DNA of 64,000 bases from Rhizobium ecuadorense (lineage in GTDB: Bacteria > Pseudomonadota > Alphaproteobacteria > Rhizobiales > Rhizobiaceae): positions 124,001 through 188,000 of the forward strand of contig NZ_LFIO01000381.1 of NCBI RefSeq assembly GCF_001187535.1, given 5' to 3'. The position numbers and the translations under genes were made by a program. Positions 57,594-64,000 of the stretch are shown here, one piece after another (position 1 is the stretch's first letter; each line of letters starts with the position of its first letter). Under the pieces are notes generated by a model that searched no databases, was not told the origin of the DNA, and saw nothing but the letters and a program-made list of their open reading frames with translations.

Positions 57594-58511
57594 TTGGACT
57601 TTTTCAGATTGCGCACACTTCGCGAACTCTCACGCCGCGAAACGATGGCGGCGGTCGCCGATGCGCTCGGCATTTCGTCGTCTGCGGTTTCCCAACAGAT
57701 CGCCCAGCTCGAGGATGAAGTCGGCATTGCACTTGTCGAGCGGCGCGGGCGAGGGGTGACGCTGACACCGGCCGGCCAGCGGCTCGTCCTGCATGCCGAC
57801 CGGATATTTGCCGTCGTCGAGGAAGCCAGAACCGATATTGCCGAGCTGCAAAACATTGTCGCGGGTGAACTCCGGATCGCCGCCCAACCCTCGGCGGCGT
57901 CATCCTTCATTCCGGTTGCGATGCGTCAGCTTGCGCTCGACCATCCGCATCTCGACATCGTCATGACGACGATGGGACCTGCTGAAGGGGTCGCGGCGCT
58001 TAGAGCTTGGCAGGCCAATATCGTCATTGCCGACGACATATCGTTCGATCCGCATACCTTGGCGGACACGGTCGATCCGCTGTTCCTGTGCCGAGACCAA
58101 CTCTTCGTGCTTCTACCCCCCGGCCACAGGCTGGAAGCCGAGGCGGTCATCGACCTCGCACAGTTGAGGAATGAATGCTGGGCGCTCGACGTCGCCTCCA
58201 GCGCATATTGCCAGATGATGCGCCAAGTGTGCCGCGATACGGGTTTCGAGCCTGTCATCAACGGTTTCAGCGACAGTTTCGAAGTGGTGTTTGCGCTTGT
58301 CGAAGCCGGTTGCTCGATTTCGGTGATGCCGGGACTGGCGCTTCGGGAGTTTGGCGAAAGCCTGATCGTCAAACCGCTCGCGCCACCGGTCTATCGCGGT
58401 ATCCATGCCATCACGCGGCGCGGCGAGGGACGCAACCCGAAGATCGCGGCGGTGCTGGGGCAGTTGGCGAGGAGCGCACCGCGCGGTCTGGAGGCGGTTC
58501 AAACAGGCTGA
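57594..58511 (+). CDS. LysR-family transcriptional regulator
   Basis: A 305-residue LysR protein. The HTH is at the start (LRTLRELSRRETMAAVADALGISSSAVSQQIAQLEDEVG) and the effector domain follows. The start is TTG at 57594, with AGAGGAG 7 bp upstream. It is divergent from the C39-ddl-AAA operon across about 170 bp of AT-rich DNA, the usual geometry for a LysR regulator and its target, so control of that operon is likely. Effector unknown. Confidence 0.87.
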   Translation: MDFFRLRTLRELSRRETMAAVADALGISSSAVSQQIAQLEDEVGIALVERRGRGVTLTPAGQRLVLHADRIFAVVEEARTDIAELQNIVAGELRIAAQPSAASSFIPVAMRQLALDHPHLDIVMTTMGPAEGVAALRAWQANIVIADDISFDPHTLADTVDPLFLCRDQLFVLLPPGHRLEAEAVIDLAQLRNECWALDVASSAYCQMMRQVCRDTGFEPVINGFSDSFEVVFALVEAGCSISVMPGLALREFGESLIVKPLAPPVYRGIHAITRRGEGRNPKIAAVLGQLARSAPRGLEAVQTG

Positions 58512-58541
58512 GATCAGCCGTCCACCTCCGCCAATCCCAAC

Positions 58542-59579
58542 TTACTTCCCGCCCTCCGGCCAGATCGGCTGGCTGATGCTCTGCAGCAGTTCCGGTTCGA
58601 CGCCGTCGATGCGGGCGATGACGGCTTTGGCCATTTCGCGGCCGGCCTGGCGCACGTCTTCCTGGACGGTGATGATCTCGGGGCGGATCCAGTTGAGGAT
58701 CGGCACCGATTGCTTCGACACCATGTCGAGATCGCGGCCGAGCGCCTTGCCGGCAGCCTCGATGCCGGCATTGACGGCGATTGCCGCGCTGCCGGCGGAA
58801 CAGACGATGCCGTCGGGGGCATTGGGTGAGCGCATCATCACCTCGACGACATCGCGGATGTCGGCGAGCGGCGCATCGCTGTTGATGCGCAGCGGCACTT
58901 CCTCGGCGCCGTAGTCATGCAGGCCGGTCTGGAAGCCGATGCGGATATGGGCGTAATAGGTGAGCTTGCTCGGCGGCTGCAGCAGGGCAATGCGCCGCCG
59001 GCCGCGCTTGACCAGCCGCTCCACCGCCTGGTGGGCGAAGGCTTCGTTGTTGAAATCGTGGAAGGGGTGGGTCAGACCCGCATCGGTGCGCCCATGAGTG
59101 GCGAAGGGCATGCCGCGCTCGGTCAGCAGCCGCACGCGCGGATCGTCCGGCTCGATGCGCGAGATGATGACGCCGTCGGCCGAGCCGGTATCGAGGATAT
59201 AGCGCACCGGCAGCATCGGATCCTTGCTGTGGGAATGCGGCGTGACGACAATATGATAGGGCGTGCCGGACAATACCTCGGAGATGCCGAAGACCATCTG
59301 GCTGGAGAATCCCATGATCTCCTCGTCGATGCTGAGGACCAGGGCGATGACGTTGGTCTTGCCGGTGCGCAGGCGCACACCCGCCCTGTTCGGCTGGTAA
59401 CCGAGCTGGCGGGCGACCATGCGCACCCGCTCCTTGGTCTCAGCCCCGATGTCGGGCGCATCCTTCAGCGCACGCGACACCGTGGTCACGCCAAGGCCGG
59501 TCATGAAGGCGATCGTCTTCAGCGTGGGGCGCTCGCGCGACGCCGGCGCCGCTTGCCCGAAATTTCCGTTGTTTTCCAT
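58542..59579 (-). CDS. LacI-family repressor of the adjacent sugar transporter
   Basis: A 345-residue LacI/GalR repressor. The HTH is [20 protein letters not shown] with the hinge [17 protein letters not shown]; the periplasmic-binding-like sugar domain follows. It is divergent from the ABC operon starting at 60033. Its layout recalls AglR of Sinorhizobium (alpha-glucoside genes), but the binding protein next door is of the glucose/mannose type, so the sugar is uncertain. A palindromic site lies upstream of its start. Confidence 0.88.
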   Translation of the reverse strand: MENNGNFGQAAPASRERPTLKTIAFMTGLGVTTVSRALKDAPDIGAETKERVRMVARQLGYQPNRAGVRLRTGKTNVIALVLSIDEEIMGFSSQMVFGISEVLSGTPYHIVVTPHSHSKDPMLPVRYILDTGSADGVIISRIEPDDPRVRLLTERGMPFATHGRTDAGLTHPFHDFNNEAFAHQAVERLVKRGRRRIALLQPPSKLTYYAHIRIGFQTGLHDYGAEEVPLRINSDAPLADIRDVVEVMMRSPNAPDGIVCSAGSAAIAVNAGIEAAGKALGRDLDMVSKQSVPILNWIRPEIITVQEDVRQAGREMAKAVIARIDGVEPELLQSISQPIWPEGGK

Positions 59580-60032
59580 CCCTGTAGGCCTGCCTCGCGC
59601 GAATTGGTGTCGCTTATAGAGGCTTTTTCAAGCGCCGTAAGCCCGCCGCCTGCCAAAATCGCGCCTCCCTAAGGGATACAATCTGTAACGATACAGTAGA
59701 AATGTCGAGGGCTTTTTCGTGTGTGCGCTGCGGTGTTGTGCGCATAGGTTGAATTTTTGATTCATCTCTATTTTTCTGCACTTGCGAAGAGGGTGAAGCG
59801 GATGAAGAAGCCAATAACAAAAAATTTATACATATTTTCAATGTGATAAATTGATTGTGCATATGCGGAATCGTGGGGCCGGATGTGCGTTAGAAGGCTC
59901 TTATGATCCGACTGGAAACAGGTACAAGTAGCAATTCCCGTTCTCGCGGAAAAATTTGGAGGCGGACGGTTGCGCGCTCAAATCGATTGATCTAAGTTTT
60001 TCCGGCAACGTTTCAGTGAGGGAGGAAAACTC
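59580..60032. other. Regulatory region between lacI and the ABC operon
   Basis: This 453-bp gap contains no gene I can see. It has the LacI-type palindrome at 59683-59696, an AT-rich stretch around 59800-59850 likely to be promoter DNA, and a strong GGGAGGA ribosome site just before the binding protein start at 60033. Confidence 0.5.
59683..59696. promoter_or_regulatory. LacI-type operator
   Basis: CTGTAACGATACAG is a 14-bp dyad centred on CG, as usual for LacI-family operators, with perfect 5-bp arms (CTGTA/TACAG). It lies 104 bp upstream of the repressor gene, so it probably serves autoregulation; no second copy was found nearer the transporter promoter. Confidence 0.65.
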
Positions 60033-61268
60033 ATGAAAATCCGTATCACGGTGGCCGTGCTTGCCGCTTCGGTCGCGCTTCCGTTCGGCGCCGCCAATGC
60101 TACCGATCTCGAAGTCACGCATTGGTGGACTTCAGGCGGCGAATCGGCTGCCGTCGCCGAGCTGGCAAAGGCGTTCGACGCCACCGGCAATCACTGGGTC
60201 GACGGCGCTATCGCCGGTTCCGGCGGTACTGCCCGTCCGATCATGATCAGCCGCATCACCGGCGGCGACCCGATGGGCGCCACCCAGTTCAACCACGGCC
60301 GTCAGGCCGAGGAACTCGTCCAGGCCGGGCTGATGCGCGACCTGACCGACGTGGCGACCGCCGAGCACTGGAAGGACATCATTCGTCCGGCAAGCCTGCT
60401 CGATTCCTGCACTATCGACGGCAAGATCTACTGCGCCCCCGTCAACATCCACTCCTGGCAGTGGCTGTGGCTTTCGAACGCCGCCTTCAAGAAGGCCGGC
60501 GTGGAGGTTCCGAAGAACTGGGACGAGTTCGTCGCTGCCGCTCCGGCTCTCGAAAAGGCCGGCATCATTCCGCTCGCCGTCGGCGGCCAGCCGTGGCAGG
60601 CGACAGGCGCCTTCGACGTGCTGATGGTCGCCGTCGCCGGCAAGGATACCTTCAACAAGGTCTTCAAGGACAAGGATGCGGAAGTTGCTGCCGGTCCTGA
60701 GATCGCCAAGGTGTTCAAGGCGGCCGACGATGCACGGCGCATGGCCAAGGGCAGCAACGTACAGGACTGGAACCAGGCCACCAACCTCGTCATCACAGGC
60801 AAGGCCGGCGGCCAGATCATGGGTGACTGGGCGCAGGGCGAGTTCGCGCTTGCCGGCCAGAAGGCCGGCGCCGACTATACCTGCCTGCCGGGCCTCGGCG
60901 TCAACGAGATCATCTCGACCGGCGGCGACGCCTTCTACTTCCCGCTGCTGAAGGACGAGGAAAAGTCCAAGGCGCAGGCCGTTCTTGCCAAGACCCTGCT
61001 GGATCCCAAGACCCAGGTTGCCTTCAACCTGAAGAAGGGCTCTCTGCCGGTTCGCGGCGATGTCGATCTCGCCGCCGCCAATGATTGCATGAAGAAGGGT
61101 CTCGATATCCTGGCGAAGGGCAACGTGATTCAGGGCACCGACCAGCTGCTTTCGGCCGATAGCCAGAAGCAGAAGGAAGACCTCTTCTCCGAATTCTTCG
61201 CCAACCCATCGATGACGCCGGAAGACGCTCAGAAGCGCTTCGCCGGGATCATCGCTTCGGCTGACTGA
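60033..61268 (+). CDS. CUT1 sugar ABC transporter, substrate-binding protein
   Basis: A 411-residue periplasmic binding protein. Signal peptide MKIRITVAVLAASVALPFGAA, then DLEVTHWWTSGGESAAVAELAKAF and GGDPMGATQFNHGRQAEELVQAG, which match the GtsA-type glucose/mannose binding proteins of pseudomonads better than AglE. Cys residues in DSCTIDGKIYCAP may form a disulfide. It is the first gene of the operon and followed by a 12-bp stem that may keep its mRNA more abundant than that of the permeases. Confidence 0.9.
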   Translation: MKIRITVAVLAASVALPFGAANATDLEVTHWWTSGGESAAVAELAKAFDATGNHWVDGAIAGSGGTARPIMISRITGGDPMGATQFNHGRQAEELVQAGLMRDLTDVATAEHWKDIIRPASLLDSCTIDGKIYCAPVNIHSWQWLWLSNAAFKKAGVEVPKNWDEFVAAAPALEKAGIIPLAVGGQPWQATGAFDVLMVAVAGKDTFNKVFKDKDAEVAAGPEIAKVFKAADDARRMAKGSNVQDWNQATNLVITGKAGGQIMGDWAQGEFALAGQKAGADYTCLPGLGVNEIISTGGDAFYFPLLKDEEKSKAQAVLAKTLLDPKTQVAFNLKKGSLPVRGDVDLAAANDCMKKGLDILAKGNVIQGTDQLLSADSQKQKEDLFSEFFANPSMTPEDAQKRFAGIIASAD

Positions 61269-61288
61269 TCGATAGATACGCTGCCTTC

Positions 61289-61317
61289 ACGATCCGGCTC
61301 CGCAAGAGCCGGATCGT
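61289..61317 (+). promoter_or_regulatory. Stem-loop between binding protein and permease genes
   Basis: ACGATCCGGCTC (61289-61300) and GAGCCGGATCGT (61306-61317) form a perfect 12-bp stem with a 5-nt loop, 20 bp after the stop codon. No T-run follows. Such stems after ABC binding-protein genes protect the upstream message and cause unequal expression within the operon. Confidence 0.75.
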
Positions 61318-61434
61318 ACCCGGACAAATGTTCGGGCGGCGGCGTCTCTCCGACATCCCGGCAAGCCGGGCAGGGATGGCAGACGGCAAATCCGCTCTGT
61401 CACGGTCGCGGCTGCGATTTGAGGAGAAGAGTTC

Positions 61435-62343
61435 ATGACGACGGGTCAAGCGCAAGCAGGCCGGCCAATCAAGTTACTGCGCAATCTGAATGCCAAGATT
61501 GCGTCCATACCGATGATCCTGACGGCGCTGGTGATTTTTGTCGGCGGCACGTTCTGGACGGTCTTTTATTCCTTCACCAATTCCAAGCTCCTTCCGCGGT
61601 TGAGTTTCGTCGGCATCGATCAGTACGAACGCCTCTGGGCGGCACCCCGCTGGGTGACGGCGATCGAGAACCTGGCTCTCTACGGCGTGCTCTCGCTGAT
61701 CTTCAGCCTGGTCATCGGTTTCATGCTCGCCGCGCTGATGGACCAGAAGATCCGTTTCGAAAACACCTTCCGCACCATCTTCCTCTATCCCTTCGCGCTG
61801 TCCTTCATCGTGACGGGCCTCGTCTGGCAATGGGTTCTGAACCCGGATTTCGGCATTCAGTCGGTCGTGCGTTCGATGGGCTGGACGAGCTTTACCTTCA
61901 ATCCGCTCTATACGCCTGAAATCGTCATCTACGGCATTCTGATCGCCGCGCTGTGGCAGGGAACGGGTCTCGTTATGTGCCTGATGCTGGCCGGCCTGCG
62001 CGGCATCGACGAGGATATCTGGAAGGCCGCGCGCGTCGACGGTATCCCGATGTGGAAGACCTATCTCCAGATCGTCATTCCCATGATGCGGCCGGTTTTC
62101 ATCACGACGATCGTCATCATCGCCTCCGGTATCGTCAAGGTCTACGACCTCGTCGTGGCGCAGACTTCGGGCGGACCGGGCATTTCGTCGGAAGTGCCGG
62201 CGAAATATGTCTACGACTACATGTTCCAGGCGCAGAACCTGGGGCAGGGCTTTGCTGCCTCGACCATGATGCTCGTCACCGTCGCGATCATCATCGTTCC
62301 GTGGGCCTATCTGGAATTCGGCGGAGGGCGCAAGCGTGGCTGA
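61435..62343 (+). CDS. CUT1 sugar ABC transporter, permease 1 (MalF type)
   Basis: A 302-residue inner membrane permease with six predicted helices. The EAA loop that contacts the ATPase is DEDIWKAARVDGIPMWKTYLQIVIPMM. GLVWQWVLNPDFGIQSVVRS is typical of sugar permeases of this group. AGGAGAAGA precedes the ATG at 61435. Its end overlaps the start of the next permease by 8 bp. Confidence 0.92.
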   Translation: MTTGQAQAGRPIKLLRNLNAKIASIPMILTALVIFVGGTFWTVFYSFTNSKLLPRLSFVGIDQYERLWAAPRWVTAIENLALYGVLSLIFSLVIGFMLAALMDQKIRFENTFRTIFLYPFALSFIVTGLVWQWVLNPDFGIQSVVRSMGWTSFTFNPLYTPEIVIYGILIAALWQGTGLVMCLMLAGLRGIDEDIWKAARVDGIPMWKTYLQIVIPMMRPVFITTIVIIASGIVKVYDLVVAQTSGGPGISSEVPAKYVYDYMFQAQNLGQGFAASTMMLVTVAIIIVPWAYLEFGGGRKRG

Positions 62344-63280
62344 TGTAGGAACTCTCAACACCACCGCTGCCGGCATCGATGCCGTCGCACCGAGACTCGG
62401 CGAAGGCCCGAGCGGCGCGAAACCGCGCCCGGCGCTGTCGTCGCGCAACATCGTGCTCTACGGCACGCTGACCGTCGCCGCGCTCTACTATCTGCTGCCG
62501 CTCTACGTGATGGTCGTGACGTCGCTGAAGGGCATGCCGGAAATCCGTCTCGGCAACATCTTCTCGCCGCCGATGGAGATCACTTTCGAGCCTTGGGTGA
62601 AAGCCTGGGCCGAAGCCTGCACCGGCCTCAACTGCGATGGCCTGTCGCGCGGTTTCTGGAACTCGGTGCGCATCACGGTGCCATCGGTGATCATCTCGAT
62701 CGCGATCGCCTCTGTGAACGGCTACGCGCTGGCGAACTGGCGTTTTAAAGGATCCGAGCTTTTCTTCTCGATCCTCATCATCGGGGCGTTCATTCCCTAT
62801 CAGGTGATGATCTATCCGATCGTCATCATCCTGCGCGAAATCGGCATCTACGGCACGCTGACCGGCCTCGTCATCGTGCATTCGATTTTCGGCATGCCGA
62901 TCCTGACATTGCTGTTCCGCAATTATTTCGTCTCGCTGCCGGAAGAACTGTTCAAGGCGGCGCGTGTCGATGGGGCGGGCTTCTGGCAGATCTTCCTGAA
63001 GATCATGCTGCCGATGTCGCTGCCGATCTTCGTCGTGGCGATGATCCTGCAGGTGACCGGCATCTGGAACGACTTCCTGTTCGGCGTCGTCTTCACCCGG
63101 CCGGATACCTATCCGATGACCGTGCAGCTCAACAATATCGTCAATTCCGTCCAGGGCGTGAAGGAATACAACGTCAACATGGCGGCAACGATCCTGACGG
63201 GTCTGGTGCCGCTGATCGTCTATTTCGTGTCGGGACGGCTTTTCGTCCGCGGCATCGCCGCCGGCGCAGTGAAGGGTTGA
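62336..63280 (+). CDS. CUT1 sugar ABC transporter, permease 2 (MalG type)
   Basis: A 314-residue inner membrane permease. The EAA loop is EELFKAARVDGAGFWQIFLKIMLPM, preceded by six helices starting with IVLYGTLTVAALYYLLPLYVMVVTSL. The start is GTG at 62336 (MADVGTLNTTAAG) after GGAGGG, overlapping permease 1 by 8 bp. It ends 4 bp before the ATPase gene. Confidence 0.92.
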   Translation: MADVGTLNTTAAGIDAVAPRLGEGPSGAKPRPALSSRNIVLYGTLTVAALYYLLPLYVMVVTSLKGMPEIRLGNIFSPPMEITFEPWVKAWAEACTGLNCDGLSRGFWNSVRITVPSVIISIAIASVNGYALANWRFKGSELFFSILIIGAFIPYQVMIYPIVIILREIGIYGTLTGLVIVHSIFGMPILTLLFRNYFVSLPEELFKAARVDGAGFWQIFLKIMLPMSLPIFVVAMILQVTGIWNDFLFGVVFTRPDTYPMTVQLNNIVNSVQGVKEYNVNMAATILTGLVPLIVYFVSGRLFVRGIAAGAVKG

Positions 63281-63284
63281 TCGC

Positions 63285-64000
<716 letters not shown>

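Noticed and set aside
60033-63280. aglEFG alpha-glucoside transporter
   Set aside because: The binding protein is shorter and its motifs fit the GtsA-type glucose/mannose family, so a named agl assignment was not made.

Overview
The window is a GC-rich stretch of alphaproteobacterial chromosome that reads as Rhizobium, close to R. leguminosarum / R. etli. The main reasons are an fnrN gene preceded by two perfect anaeroboxes, the complete acpXL-fabZXL-fabF2XL-fabF1XL-adhXL-lpxXL lipid A operon, the aerobic (cobN/cobW type) cobalamin genes, and palindromic mosaic repeats of the rhizobial kind. Most of it is ordinary core or near-core chromosome. The genus assignment rests on recognising gene content, not on a database search.

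Layout. 1-640: the end of an MscS-type channel gene and a small exported protein. 646-3528: a compact arsenic cassette (arsR, a GNAT enzyme, acr3 and arsC, with a DUF6428 gene divergent). 3570-5751: a DinB/TetR pair with its operator, facing a terpenoid-cyclase-fold gene. 6003-8351: two paralogous double-receiver proteins, the second with a GGDEF domain. 8407-12927: a GlxA-type regulator, then a solitary 930-residue SF2 helicase with two membrane segments that sits between two 46-bp imperfect direct repeats, then a DUF1127 gene. 13143-15790: small stress-type genes (DUF2171, a Tudor-like protein, DUF3008) behind a good EcfG promoter, then mgtC, a greA-like gene and a FlxA-like gene. 15831-20492: the argP/lysE pair, a LysR gene, an entericidin-like lipoprotein, tandem palindromes, and a glycine-betaine-type binding protein without its transporter.

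21232-40697 holds cobalamin genes in three blocks: cobQ; then a cobalamin riboswitch followed by cobP(U)-cobW-cobN-cobO; then cobE and cobA-cobB-cobC-cobD. They are interrupted by an SDR gene, a class III cyclase with an apparent ATT start, a ClC channel, a TauE/SafE gene and a nucleoside hydrolase. The corrin-ring genes cobG to cobM and cobS/cobT are not here. cobN carries an in-frame palindromic repeat of about 220 bp, and a related repeat lies between the riboswitch and the first gene.

41140-48222: an L,D-transpeptidase, fnrN, and the very-long-chain fatty acid operon for lipid A. In that operon FabF1XL has a full catalytic triad, while FabF2XL has lost the nucleophile Cys, which suggests a ketosynthase/chain-length-factor pair. 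48506-58511: mixed housekeeping and accessory genes (a PAS protein, VOC and SRPBCC proteins, AraC, gnd, a nitrilase, two GNATs, a methyltransferase) and a minus-strand operon of C39-like peptidase, D-Ala-D-Ala ligase and AAA ATPase with a divergent LysR. 58542-64000: a LacI regulator with a palindromic operator and a divergent CUT1 sugar ABC operon, whose ATPase gene runs off the window.

The strongest leads for something undescribed are the membrane-anchored helicase between direct repeats, the FabF1XL/FabF2XL asymmetry, the palindromic element translated inside CobN, and the C39/Ddl/AAA operon.
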